Positions 1 to 7,958 of a stretch of DNA of 64,000 nucleotides are shown piece after piece. How positions within the stretch are numbered: position 1 is the stretch's first letter; every line of letters starts with the position of its first letter. Source of the DNA: Cellulomonas fimi ATCC 484 (GTDB lineage Bacteria > Actinomycetota > Actinomycetes > Actinomycetales > Cellulomonadaceae); the NCBI RefSeq assembly GCF_000212695.1, contig NC_015514.1, positions 4,154,001-4,218,000 of the forward strand, read 5' to 3'. The position numbers were made by a program, and so were the translations under genes. Under the pieces are notes generated by a model that made no database searches, was not told the DNA's origin, and was given only the letters and a program-made list of their open reading frames with translations.

Positions 1-3000
1 TACACCGAGCCGGAGATCCTGCGCACGTCGCTCGCGTCGGTGATCCTGCAGATGATCGCCGTGGGGGTCGCGGCGTCGCCCGACGACGTCACCGACTTCC
101 CCTTCGTCGACCCGCCCGACGTGCGGGCCGTGCGGGACGGCGTGCAGCTGCTGACCGAGCTCGGGGCGCTGGAGACGGTGCCGGTCGAACCCGTCGACGG
201 CTCGGGCCGGCCGACGAGCGTCACGCGGCTCACCGACACCGGGCGCGCTCTCGCGCAGCTGCCGATGGACCCGCGGCTCGCGCGGATGATCGTCGAGGGC
301 GGGCGTCGCGGGGTCGCGCGCGAGGTCATGGTGATCGCCGCCGCGCTGTCGATCCAGGACCCGCGCGAGCGTCCGGCCGAGGAGCGCGACCGCGCCGACC
401 AGCTGCACGGCCGGTTCGCCGACCCGACGTCGGACCTGCTCGCGTACCTCAACCTGTGGCAGTACCTGCGCGAGCAGCAGCGCGAGCTGTCGGGCAACGC
501 GTTCCGCCGGATGTGCCGGTCGGAGCACCTCAACTACCTGCGCATCCGCGAGTGGCAGGACGTCGTCACGCAGCTGCGCGAGCTGGCCAAGCCGCTCGGC
601 ATCCACGTCTCCCCGCTGCGCCCGGGATCCGGTCCCGCGCCCGGCGGCGAGACCGCGACGTCGCCAGGCGACACCGGCGCCTCCGCCTCGGACGGTCGCG
701 GTCCCGACGACACGGCCCGGGGGGCGCTGCGGCTCGAGTGGGACGCGGACCGGATCCACGTGAGCGTGCTGTCGGGGCTGCTGTCGCACATCGGGATGCA
801 GGAGGCGACGGAGGTCGCCGCACCGGCCCGGGGACCCGCTGCCGGCCGGGGGCGGCGGCCCGACCGGCGCGCGCGCAACGAGTACCTCGGCGCGCGCGGG
901 GCGCGGTTCGCGATCTTCCCCGGGTCCGGTCTCGCGAAGCGGCCGCCGGCGTGGGTCATGGCCGCCGAGCTCGTCGAGACGTCCCGCCTGTGGGCGCGCG
1001 ACGCGGCCCGCATCCAGCCCGAGTGGGCCGAGGAGGTCGGTGCCCACCTGGTCAGGCGCACGTACTCCGAGCCGGCGTGGTCGTCCAAGCAGGGCGCCGC
1101 GACCGCGTTCGAGAAGGTCCTGCTGTACGGCGTGCCGATCGTCGCGCAGCGGCGCGTCCTGTACGCCAAGGTCGACGCCGAGCACGCGCGCGAGCTGTTC
1201 GTGCGGCACGCGCTCGTGCAGGGCGAGTGGACGACCCACCACCAGTTCTTCCACGAGAACCGCCGCCTGCTCGCCGAGGCCGAGGGCCTGGAGGCGCGCG
1301 CCCGCCGCCGCGACCTCGTCGTCGACGACGACGTGCTGTTCGACTTCTACGACGAGCGGATCCCGTCCGACGTCGTCTCCGCCCGGCACTTCGACCAGTG
1401 GTGGAAGGGCGCCCGGCGACGCGACCCCGACCTGCTGACGTTCACGCGCGAGCTGCTCGTCGCCGACGACGCCGAGGCGATCGACGAGTCCGCGTTCCCG
1501 TCCCGCTGGCCGCAGGGCGACCTGCGCCTGCCGCTGACGTACCAGTTCCAGCCCGGCACCGAGGCCGACGGCGTCACGGTGCACGTCCCCCTCACGGCGC
1601 TGGCCCGGCTGACCCCCGACGGGTTCGACTGGATGGTGCCCGGCCTGCGCGAGGAGCTCGTCACCGCGACCATCCGCGCGCTGCCCAAGCCGGTCCGCGT
1701 GCAGCTGGTCCCGGCGCCCGACGTCGCGCGGTCCGTCGAGGCGTGGCTGCGCGAGCACACCGCGTCGTGGGAGGACACCGTGCGGGCCGGCGACGCCGCC
1801 CCGTCGTTCCGTGAGCTGTTCCGGCAGGCCGTGCGGGCCGTGCGCGACGTCGACGTGCCCGACGACGCGTTCGACGACGAGAAGCTGCCGCCGCACCTGC
1901 GGATGACGTTCCGCGTCGTCGGCGACCGCGGGGGCGTCGTGGACGAGGGCAAGGACCTGCTGACGCTCCAGCGGCGGCTCGCGTCACGCACCCAGCAGGC
2001 GGTCGACGCCGCCGTCCGGACGGCGGTGCGCGCGGCGATGGAGGAGGCACGCGCGTCCGCGGCTCCCGGGACGTCCGGCGACGCGGGCGCGCCGGGTGGC
2101 GCGCGCGCTCCGGGTGGCGAGGGGTCGGCTGCGCGTGCGCGTGGGGCGGGACCGGCAGCGGCTCCGGCCGCGGGCGTCCCCGCCGTGCCCGGCCCTGGCC
2201 CGTCCGCCACGGCGGCACCGCCGTCGCTCGAACGCACGGGCCTGCGGACCTGGCCCGACGACCTGCCGGGCGGCGCGCTCCCCGAGGTGCTCGAGGCGCG
2301 GGCCGCGGGCGTCGTCGTGCGCGCCTACCCGACGCTGGTCGACGAGGTGACGTCCGTCGCGGTGCGCACGCTCGCGGACGCCGCGGCGGTGCCGTCGGCG
2401 GCCCGCCGGGGCCTGCGCCGGCTGCTGCTGCTCGACGTCGGCCTCGCGACGGCCCGCATCACGACGCGCTGGTCGGGGACGCAGGCGCTCACGCTCGCTG
2501 CGAGCCCGTACCCGAGCACGGACGCGCTGGTCAGGGACGTGCAGCTCGCCGCGATCGACCGTCTGACGGCGCAGCACCTCGGCACCCGCACCGCCGCCGA
2601 CGTGCGCGACGCCGACGCGTACGCCGCCCTGCGCACCGCCGTCCGCGACGGGCTGGAGGACGCGGTCCACGCGGTCGTCACGGACCTCGTCGCGGTGCTG
2701 GGCGCGTGGCGGGAGCTCGAGGGCGACCTGCGCTCGTCGGCCAGCCTCGCGCTGCTCGCGACGGTGCAGGACGTGCGCGAGCAGTCCGCCGCGCTCGTGC
2801 ACGACGGGTTCGTCTCCGAGGTCGGCGCGGTCCGGCTGCCGCAGCTCACGCGGTACCTGCGCGCGGCGCGGCACCGGCTCGGCAAGGCCGCGGAGAACCC
2901 GCAGCGTGACGGCGACCTCGCGTGGCAGGTGCACGACGTCGAGGACCTGTACGACGACGCGGTGACCGCGGCCCGCGCGGCGGCCCCCGACGCGACGCGC

Positions 3001-3129
3001 GAGGCCGCGCTCGACGAGGTCCGCTGGCTGCTGCAGGAGCTGCGCGTCAGCCTGTTCGCGCAGCAGCTCGGCACCCCGGTCCCCGTGAGCCCGACCCGCA
3101 TCCGCAAGGCGCTGGCCGCGCTGCGCTGA
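1..3129 (+). CDS. hrpA: ATP-dependent RNA helicase HrpA, C-terminal part (5' end outside window)
   Basis: The frame is open from base 1 and no start is visible, so this is the last ~1042 residues of a larger protein; HrpA is usually ~1300 aa. The first residues (YTEPEILRTSLASVILQM) match the end of the helicase core of DEAH-box HrpA. HA2 and OB-fold regions follow, then the long DUF3418 C-terminal domain specific to HrpA. The Walker/DEAH motifs lie outside the window. An Ala/Gly/Pro-rich insertion (about 2040-2240) interrupts the C-terminal domain. HrpA unwinds RNA and has been linked to mRNA processing and to rescue of stalled ribosomes. Downstream is an inverted repeat shared with the convergent ABC permease gene. 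Confidence 0.93.
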   Translation, partial: YTEPEILRTSLASVILQMIAVGVAASPDDVTDFPFVDPPDVRAVRDGVQLLTELGALETVPVEPVDGSGRPTSVTRLTDTGRALAQLPMDPRLARMIVEGGRRGVAREVMVIAAALSIQDPRERPAEERDRADQLHGRFADPTSDLLAYLNLWQYLREQQRELSGNAFRRMCRSEHLNYLRIREWQDVVTQLRELAKPLGIHVSPLRPGSGPAPGGETATSPGDTGASASDGRGPDDTARGALRLEWDADRIHVSVLSGLLSHIGMQEATEVAAPARGPAAGRGRRPDRRARNEYLGARGARFAIFPGSGLAKRPPAWVMAAELVETSRLWARDAARIQPEWAEEVGAHLVRRTYSEPAWSSKQGAATAFEKVLLYGVPIVAQRRVLYAKVDAEHARELFVRHALVQGEWTTHHQFFHENRRLLAEAEGLEARARRRDLVVDDDVLFDFYDERIPSDVVSARHFDQWWKGARRRDPDLLTFTRELLVADDAEAIDESAFPSRWPQGDLRLPLTYQFQPGTEADGVTVHVPLTALARLTPDGFDWMVPGLREELVTATIRALPKPVRVQLVPAPDVARSVEAWLREHTASWEDTVRAGDAAPSFRELFRQAVRAVRDVDVPDDAFDDEKLPPHLRMTFRVVGDRGGVVDEGKDLLTLQRRLASRTQQAVDAAVRTAVRAAMEEARASAAPGTSGDAGAPGGARAPGGEGSAARARGAGPAAAPAAGVPAVPGPGPSATAAPPSLERTGLRTWPDDLPGGALPEVLEARAAGVVVRAYPTLVDEVTSVAVRTLADAAAVPSAARRGLRRLLLLDVGLATARITTRWSGTQALTLAASPYPSTDALVRDVQLAAIDRLTAQHLGTRTAADVRDADAYAALRTAVRDGLEDAVHAVVTDLVAVLGAWRELEGDLRSSASLALLATVQDVREQSAALVHDGFVSEVGAVRLPQLTRYLRAARHRLGKAAENPQRDGDLAWQVHDVEDLYDDAVTAARAAAPDATREAALDEVRWLLQELRVSLFAQQLGTPVPVSPTRIRKALAALR

Positions 3130-3141
3130 CCGGCGGGCGGC

Positions 3142-3200
3142 CGTGGCACCGACGTGGGTCACGCCCGCGGGCCGGGGACGCCGCCCCCGCCGGTGCCACG
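3142..3200. terminator. Possible bidirectional terminator between hrpA and the ABC permease gene
   Basis: The 10-bp repeat CGTGGCACCG (3142-3151) recurs inverted as CGGTGCCACG (3191-3200), with a GC-rich self-complementary stretch between. It lies in the 98-bp gap of two convergent genes. There is no T-tract. Confidence 0.45.
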
Positions 3201-3227
3201 TGCGGCGGTCGCCCGCCGCGCCGTCCG

Positions 3228-4028
3228 TCAGCGTCGGCGTGCGAACAGCAGGCCCGCGGCGACCCGCGCGACGAGGAAGATGCCCGCGCACCACGCGACC
3301 GCCGACACCCACGTCGACGTCGCGAGCGGCAGGCCGAGGAGCAGGCTGCGCATCGTGTCCGTCACGGGGGTGACCGGGTTCCACGCCGCGATCGTCTCCA
3401 GCACCGACGGCATCGACTCCGGCGGGACGAACGCGCTCGACACGTACGGCAGGAACAGGATGACGAACGTGAAGCCGCTCGCCGCCTCAGGCCCGGACGC
3501 GAGGATCCCCACGGCGACGCCGACCCAGGTGAGCGCGAGGACGAACAGCGCGACCAGCCCGAGCGCGCCGAGCCAGTCGAGCAGCGTCGCGTCGGGGCTG
3601 AACCCGACGAGGAACGCGGCGCCGACGACCAGCGCGCTCGACACCGCGTTGCGCGCCATGCTCGCGACCACGTGCCCCGTCACGACGCCCGTGGGGCGGA
3701 TCGGCATGGACCGGAAGCGGTCGATGATGCCGTTGGTCATGTCCGACGCCATCTCGACCGCGGTGTTCGCGGCGCCGTAGCCCGCGGTGAGCAGGATGAT
3801 GCCCGGCACGACGAAGTCGACGTAGCGCCCGCTCGGGTCGATCGCCCCGCCGAACACGTACGTGAACATCAGCAGGAGCATCACGGGCAGCATCACCGAG
3901 ATCAGCAGCGTGTCGAGCTGCCGGGTGGTGCGGCGCAGCGTGCGGCCGACCAGCGCGGACGTGTCCCGCAGTCCGGTGCCGCGTCCTTCCTGGTCGGTGA
4001 CGGGTGCGGGGGCGAGCAGCGTGGTCAT
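3228..4028 (-). CDS. ABC-2 type transporter permease, DrrB-like
   Basis: A 266-aa integral membrane protein with about six hydrophobic segments; the first is VMLPVMLLLMFTYVFG at residues ~46-61. The segment order and the conserved FRSMPIRPTGVV region match the DrrB family of drug or antibiotic exporters. Its ATG overlaps the stop of the upstream ATPase gene (ATGA, 4025-4028), so the two are translationally coupled and should form one exporter. The substrate cannot be read from the sequence; DrrAB relatives export hydrophobic drugs or lipids. Confidence 0.9.
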   Translation of the reverse strand: MTTLLAPAPVTDQEGRGTGLRDTSALVGRTLRRTTRQLDTLLISVMLPVMLLLMFTYVFGGAIDPSGRYVDFVVPGIILLTAGYGAANTAVEMASDMTNGIIDRFRSMPIRPTGVVTGHVVASMARNAVSSALVVGAAFLVGFSPDATLLDWLGALGLVALFVLALTWVGVAVGILASGPEAASGFTFVILFLPYVSSAFVPPESMPSVLETIAAWNPVTPVTDTMRSLLLGLPLATSTWVSAVAWCAGIFLVARVAAGLLFARRR

Positions 4029-4972
4029 CGGGTCTCCCGGGGGTGCGGACCGGCGGCGCCGGCGAGGATCGGGTCGGTCGGGCGGGCACCGTCGGCGTCC
4101 GTGGGCGCGGGCCTGCCGGTCAGCTCGAGGAACACGTCGTCGAGCGTGGGCTCACGCACCTGCCACGCGGCGACGTCGAGCGGCCGCGACGCGACGTCCC
4201 CGAGGATCCGGTGCACGTCTGTGACGGAGCCGTCCGTCGGGACCCGCTGGACGGTGCCGTCGCGCAGGACGAGCTCGACGTGCGCCGACCCGACGGTCCG
4301 CTTGAGCTGCGCGGCGGTGCCCTCGGCGATGACGTGCCCGTGGTCGATGACGACGATCCGGTCCGCGAGCCGGTCGGCCTCCTCGAGGTACTGCGTGGTG
4401 AGCAGGAGCGTCGCGCCTGCGTCGACGACCCCGCGGATGACGTCCCAGAGGTCGCCGCGGCTGCGCGGGTCGAGGCCCGTGGTCGGCTCGTCGAGGAACA
4501 CGACGTGCGGCCGGCTGAGCAGGCTGACGGCCAGGTCGAGGCGTCGCCGCATGCCTCCGGAGTACGTCTTGACGAGCCGGCGGGCGGCGTCGGTGAGGTC
4601 GAACAGCTCGAGCATCGCGGCGGTCCGGGTGCGCACCTCGCGCGGGCCGAGGTGGGCGAGGCGCGCCATGAGCCGGAGGTTCTCCTCGCCGGTGAGCAGC
4701 TCGTCGACCGCGGCGTACTGGCCGGTGAGGCTGATCGCGGAACGGACGCGGGCGGGCTCGCGCTCGACGTCGGCCCCGGCGACGGTCGCGGTGCCGCTGT
4801 CGGGACGCAGGAGCGTCGACAGGATGCGGACGGTCGTGGTCTTGCCGGCGCCGTTGGGGCCCAGCAGCGCGAGCACCTCGCCGCGGTGGACGTCGAGGTC
4901 GACGCCGTCGAGCACGGTGACGTCGCCGTAGGCCTTGCGCAGCCTGCGGGCGACGACGATCGGGTCTGCCAT
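4025..4972 (-). CDS. ABC transporter ATP-binding protein, DrrA-like
   Basis: A 315-aa ATPase with Walker A (GPNGAGKTT), signature YSGGMRRRLDLA, Walker B (VVFLDEPTTGLDP) and a DrrA-type C-terminal extension. The ATG at 4972 is chosen because GGAGGAG precedes it closely. A longer in-frame reading to 5041 would run through the operator and is rejected. It is divergent from the TetR gene, with an 80-bp intergenic region holding a perfect inverted repeat. TetR repression of this exporter operon is the obvious inference. Confidence 0.92.
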   Translation of the reverse strand: MADPIVVARRLRKAYGDVTVLDGVDLDVHRGEVLALLGPNGAGKTTTVRILSTLLRPDSGTATVAGADVEREPARVRSAISLTGQYAAVDELLTGEENLRLMARLAHLGPREVRTRTAAMLELFDLTDAARRLVKTYSGGMRRRLDLAVSLLSRPHVVFLDEPTTGLDPRSRGDLWDVIRGVVDAGATLLLTTQYLEEADRLADRIVVIDHGHVIAEGTAAQLKRTVGSAHVELVLRDGTVQRVPTDGSVTDVHRILGDVASRPLDVAAWQVREPTLDDVFLELTGRPAPTDADGARPTDPILAGAAGPHPRETR

Positions 4973-5003
4973 CACTCCTCCTTCTGTGTACGTCGTAAAC
5001 TGT

Positions 5004-5022
5004 GTGTGTATGTCATACACAC
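5004..5022. promoter_or_regulatory. Perfect palindromic operator (TetR type) between drrAB-like operon and tetR
   Basis: GTGTGTATG T CATACACAC is a perfect 9-bp inverted repeat around one base. It is strikingly AT-rich for this genome. It lies just upstream of a -10-like TAGGAT (5026-5031) facing the TetR gene, so bound repressor would block the regulator's own promoter and probably the divergent exporter promoter. Confidence 0.8.
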
Positions 5023-5052
5023 TTATAGGATCGGGCGTCAAGGAGGTGCGAC

Positions 5053-6378
5053 GTGGAGCAGGGACGACCGGAGGGCGACGCGACCGGCGACGACGCGACG
5101 GACGAGGTGACGGCGACCCGTGAGGACGCCGACGCGCGCCGCGAGCTCGACGCCCTGCGGCGCGACCGCGAGAAGGCCGAGCGCGCCGCCGCCAAGGAGG
5201 CCGAACGGGCCCGGCGGGACCGCGAGAAGGCCGAGCGCACCGCCGCCCGGGACGCCGAGCGCGCGCAGCGCGACGCCGACCGCCGTCGCCGGGACGAGGA
5301 GAAGGCCGAGCAGGACCGGCTCAAGGCGCTCCGACAGGCCGAGGAGGCCCGCGAGCGCGCCCTGCTCGACGCGCAGCGCGACCGCGAGCGCCGCGAGACC
5401 GAGGCCCGCAAGGAGGCCGAGCGCGCGCAGGCCGAGCGCGAGCGTGCCGCACGTGACGCGGCACGGGAGGCCGGTCGCGCCCTGCGAGAGGCCGAGAAGG
5501 CCGCGCGCGACGCCGCTCTCGCGCAGCAGCGCGCGGCACGCGAGGCCGAGCGCGCACGCCGCGAGGCCGCCCGCGCGGGGACCGACCCCGCACCCGCGCT
5601 CACCGTCGACGCCGCCGCCCTCCCGCCCGACCTGGCGGTGCTGTGGCGCGTCCCCGAGCCGCCGCGGCGCGGGCCCCGTCCCGGCCTGACCCTCGACGCG
5701 ATCGCCGACGCCGCCGTCGCGCTCGCCGACGCCGAAGGGATCGGGGCGGTCTCGATGGCCCGCCTCGCCGAGTCCCTCGGCTTCACGACGATGTCGCTCT
5801 ACCGGTACGTCGCGTCGAAGGACGAGGTCGTGAGCCTCATGGCCGACCGCGCCAGCGGACGCCCGCCCGCCGTGGGCCGGGAGGTCGGCGACTGGCGCGC
5901 GCGCCTCGAGCTCCTGGTCGCGCTGCAGCAGCCGGTCCTGCACGCCCACCCGTGGCTCGCGCACGCCGGCACCGTCCTGCACGCGATCGGCCCGAACCGG
6001 CTGGCGTGGATGGAGGCCATGATCGCCGCGCTCGAGGACACCCCGCTCGGGGAGGACGAGAAGGTGGCGGCCGTCGGCATCCTCGCGCACCACCAGCTCG
6101 GCGAGCTCACGCTCTACGCGTCGTGGGCCGAGCGCGAGCGGACGGTGCAGGAGGCCACGGCGTCCCCGTACGACATGGACGGGCTCCTGCTCGCCGTCGC
6201 GACGCCCGACGCGCACCCCGCGGTCCGTCGCGCGGCGTCCGCGGGGGCGTTCGGCGCCGAGCTCGAGTCGTCGCCGGTGTCGTTCGGGACGCGCCTGGTG
6301 CTGGACGGCATCGCGGCGCTCGTGGCGCGTGCCGAGCGTGCGGGGCATGACGGGCCGGCGGGGGCGCCGGGGCGCTGA
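5053..6378 (+). CDS. TetR-family regulator with a ~150-residue N-terminal coiled coil
   Basis: A 441-aa protein. Residues ~24-174 are almost only R, E, A, D and K in heptad-like order, giving a long charged coiled coil. Residues ~212-258 are a TetR helix-turn-helix (…GAVSMARLAESLGFTTMSLYRYVASKDEV), followed by a TetR_C-type ligand domain. Ordinary TetR proteins are ~200 aa, so the N-terminus is a large addition. It is really translated: AAGGAGGT at 5040-5047 sits exactly before the GTG at 5053, and no other good start exists before the HTH. It is divergent from the exporter operon and probably represses both itself and that operon. Confidence 0.92.
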   Translation: MEQGRPEGDATGDDATDEVTATREDADARRELDALRRDREKAERAAAKEAERARRDREKAERTAARDAERAQRDADRRRRDEEKAEQDRLKALRQAEEARERALLDAQRDRERRETEARKEAERAQAERERAARDAAREAGRALREAEKAARDAALAQQRAAREAERARREAARAGTDPAPALTVDAAALPPDLAVLWRVPEPPRRGPRPGLTLDAIADAAVALADAEGIGAVSMARLAESLGFTTMSLYRYVASKDEVVSLMADRASGRPPAVGREVGDWRARLELLVALQQPVLHAHPWLAHAGTVLHAIGPNRLAWMEAMIAALEDTPLGEDEKVAAVGILAHHQLGELTLYASWAERERTVQEATASPYDMDGLLLAVATPDAHPAVRRAASAGAFGAELESSPVSFGTRLVLDGIAALVARAERAGHDGPAGAPGR

Positions 6379-6511
6379 CCGTCCAGTCCGGGGCGCGCGC
6401 GCCCGGCGGGGGGCGTCCGGGCACCACCGACCGAGCCGTCCACAGCCCCTGCCCGGCGGAGCGGCTCCACGGACCGCGAGCGCCCGGCACCCGCCTGTCG
6501 GCGGCCCACGC

Positions 6512-6517
6512 CAGACT
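6512..6517 (+). promoter_or_regulatory. -10 hexamer of leaderless tag transcript
   Basis: CAGACT ends 6 nt before the GTG at 6524 and no Shine-Dalgarno sequence is present. The same CAGACT-N6-start layout precedes the NUDIX gene. Confidence 0.45.
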
Positions 6518-6523
6518 GGCGGC

Positions 6524-7210
6524 GTGACCCAGAACCCCACGGCCCCGCCCCCGACGGACGCTACGGCGCCGGCCGTGCCGGCCGCACTCACGGACACCGA
6601 CCCGGCGCCGCTCACGGACACCGACCCGGCGCCGCCGGCACGCCCGGTCCCGGCCGGCGCGCGGTGCTTCGGCGACGGCGACCCGCTCTACGAGCGGTAC
6701 CACGACGAGGAGTGGGGCGTCCCGGTGCACGGCGAGGAGGCGCTGTTCGAGCGCATCGCGCTCGAGGGCTTCCAGTCCGGGCTCGCCTGGATCACGATCC
6801 TGCGCAAGCGGCCCGCCTTCCGCGCGGCGTTCGCCGGCTTCGACCCGGAGGCGGTCGCCGCGTTCGACGAGGACGACGTCGCGCGGCTCATGGCCGACGC
6901 GGGGATCGTGCGGAACCGCGCCAAGATCGAGGCGACCGTGGTCAACGCCCGCGCGCTGCGGGCGCTGCACGAGGCGGGCCGGACGCTGGACGAGGTCGTC
7001 TGGTCGCACGCACCGGCACGCTCGGACCACGTCAGGCCCGTGACCTGGTCCGACGTCCCGGCAGCCACGGCGGAGTCGCGTGCGCTGGCCAAGGAGCTCA
7101 AGTCGCTCGGCTTCCGCTTCGTCGGCCCGACGACCGCCTACGCCGCCATGCAGGCCTGCGGACTGGTGGACGACCACCGCGCCGGGTGCCCCTCGGTGGC
7201 CCGCCCCTGA
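6524..7210 (+). CDS. tag: DNA-3-methyladenine glycosylase I
   Basis: A 228-aa base-excision repair enzyme that removes 3-methyladenine. The core from residue ~46 follows E. coli Tag closely: RCFGDGDPLYERYHDEEWGVP, LEGFQSGLAWITIL (catalytic-pocket Glu), and a C-terminal HRAGCP. The zinc-site residues (early Cys and His, late His and Cys) are all present. The N-terminal ~40 residues are a Pro/Ala/Thr linker containing a perfect 24-bp tandem duplication (6587-6610 and 6611-6634) encoding LTDTDPAP twice. The start is set at the GTG preceded by a -10-like hexamer; there is no ribosome site. Confidence 0.93.
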   Translation: MTQNPTAPPPTDATAPAVPAALTDTDPAPLTDTDPAPPARPVPAGARCFGDGDPLYERYHDEEWGVPVHGEEALFERIALEGFQSGLAWITILRKRPAFRAAFAGFDPEAVAAFDEDDVARLMADAGIVRNRAKIEATVVNARALRALHEAGRTLDEVVWSHAPARSDHVRPVTWSDVPAATAESRALAKELKSLGFRFVGPTTAYAAMQACGLVDDHRAGCPSVARP

Positions 7211-7249
7211 CGCCCCGCCCGTGACGCCCCGCCCGTGACGCCCCGCCGG
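7208..7249. repeat. 14-bp tandem repeat, three copies, at the tag stop codon
   Basis: TGACGCCCCGCCCG occurs at 7208-7221 and 7222-7235, and again with one change at 7236-7249. The first copy contains the tag stop codon TGA. Confidence 0.85.
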
Positions 7250-7309
7250 CGCGCTGCTCCCCCTGGGTGACGCCCTCGGCCCGCCCGTGGCCGCCTCGGA
7301 CACGGCGGT

Positions 7310-7315
7310 TAGGAT
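7310..7315 (+). promoter_or_regulatory. -10 hexamer of leaderless small-gene transcript
   Basis: TAGGAT lies 7 nt before the ATG at 7323 with no Shine-Dalgarno sequence between, so transcription should begin at or next to the start codon. Confidence 0.6.
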
Positions 7316-7322
7316 TCGCGGC

Positions 7323-7538
7323 ATGACGGACACCCACGACCCCGACGGGCGGCTCGACGCCGTGCGTGCGGCGGCCGCTGCGCTGTCCGACCCCACGGCC
7401 GTCGACGCCGAGGTCCTCGCGGCCGTGCACGACGGGCTGCGCGAGGTCCCGGCGGGCTCGCCCACCTCGTGGTTCGACGTGCCCACGCAGCGCAGCCGTG
7501 TGCGTCACGGCCACCTCACGCCGCGCCGCCGCCACTGA
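7323..7538 (+). CDS. Small hypothetical protein (71 aa)
   Basis: Not recognised. A 71-aa, Ala-rich, helical-looking N-terminus is followed by WFDVPTQRSRVRHGHLTPRRRH, a basic His/Arg-rich tail. No signal peptide, membrane segment or Cys motif is seen. The start at ATG 7323 is supported by the TAGGAT hexamer 7 nt upstream, typical of a leaderless mRNA. The 246-bp stretch after it, up to the SAM riboswitch, shows no convincing gene. Confidence 0.6.
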   Translation: MTDTHDPDGRLDAVRAAAAALSDPTAVDAEVLAAVHDGLREVPAGSPTSWFDVPTQRSRVRHGHLTPRRRH

Positions 7539-7747
7539 CGCCCCTCGGCGCACCGCCGCCGGGAGCCCGACCCCAGGGCACGGGCACCGCCGTCGTCGCG
7601 CCGCCCGTGCCGGTGGGGCCGGCAGGACGGCGCCGGGCGCTGCGACAGGGCCGACGGCGGGCGCGCCTTGCCGGCCACGCGCCTCGCCGCACGACCCGTC
7701 CCGGAGGGCTAGGGGGCGGACACCTGCGTCTCACCCATCGAGCGACG

Positions 7748-7777
7748 TTGCCCACCATGTGGTCGGCGGTCTAGCAT
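7748..7777 (+). promoter_or_regulatory. Promoter of the SAM riboswitch-metFE transcript
   Basis: TTGCCC (7748-7753) and TAGCAT (7772-7777) are separated by 18 nt. The predicted start near 7784 coincides with the first base of the riboswitch P1 helix. Confidence 0.6.
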
Positions 7778-7784
7778 CACGACA

Positions 7785-7876
7785 ACCATCCAGAGCGGCC
7801 GAGAGACCTGGCTCGACGACGCCGCAGCAACCCCCCTCCTGGCGAGGGTGTGGGTGCTTCCGCCAGGGTCGATGGA
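7785..7876 (+). ncRNA. SAM riboswitch (SAM-I/S-box-like)
   Basis: The segment has the S-box core layout: CCAGAG..GGCCGAGAGACCTGGC, then GACG(C)CGCAGCAACC, a variable hairpin, then GGGTGCTTCC. Closing P1 strands are ACCATC at 7785-7790 and GATGG at 7871-7875. It sits directly upstream of metF and metE, the expected targets, and should switch them off when S-adenosylmethionine is plentiful. The 3' strand of P1 contains the only ribosome-site-like GGAG (7874-7877), so control at translation initiation is likely. Confidence 0.88.
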
Positions 7877-7883
7877 GTGAGTG

Positions 7884-7958
7884 ATGTCCCTGCACCACGC
7901 GTGTCCCGGCGACCGCCGGCACCGCCGCACCCACCGGACACCCCGGACCCGGCCGTGA
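7884..7958 (+). CDS. Possible 24-codon upstream ORF coupled to metF
   Basis: The ATG at 7884 lies 6 nt after the GGAG in the riboswitch P1 strand and opens a 24-codon frame rich in Arg and His, ending TGA at 7956-7958. That stop overlaps the GTG (7955-7957) of the metF frame as GTGA. The arrangement suggests that the riboswitch controls entry at this ORF and metF is reached by termination-reinitiation. No conserved peptide family is recognised. Confidence 0.4.
   Translation: MSLHHACPGDRRHRRTHRTPRTRP

Noticed and set aside
4973..5041. N-terminal extension of the DrrA-like ATPase to 5041
   Set aside because: It would be encoded by the palindromic operator and the tetR promoter, and the strong GGAGGAG sits before ATG 4972.
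7850..7954. metF start at 7850 or 7877
   Set aside because: Position 7850 lies inside the riboswitch core. 7877 lies in the P1 strand with no ribosome site, though it cannot be fully excluded.
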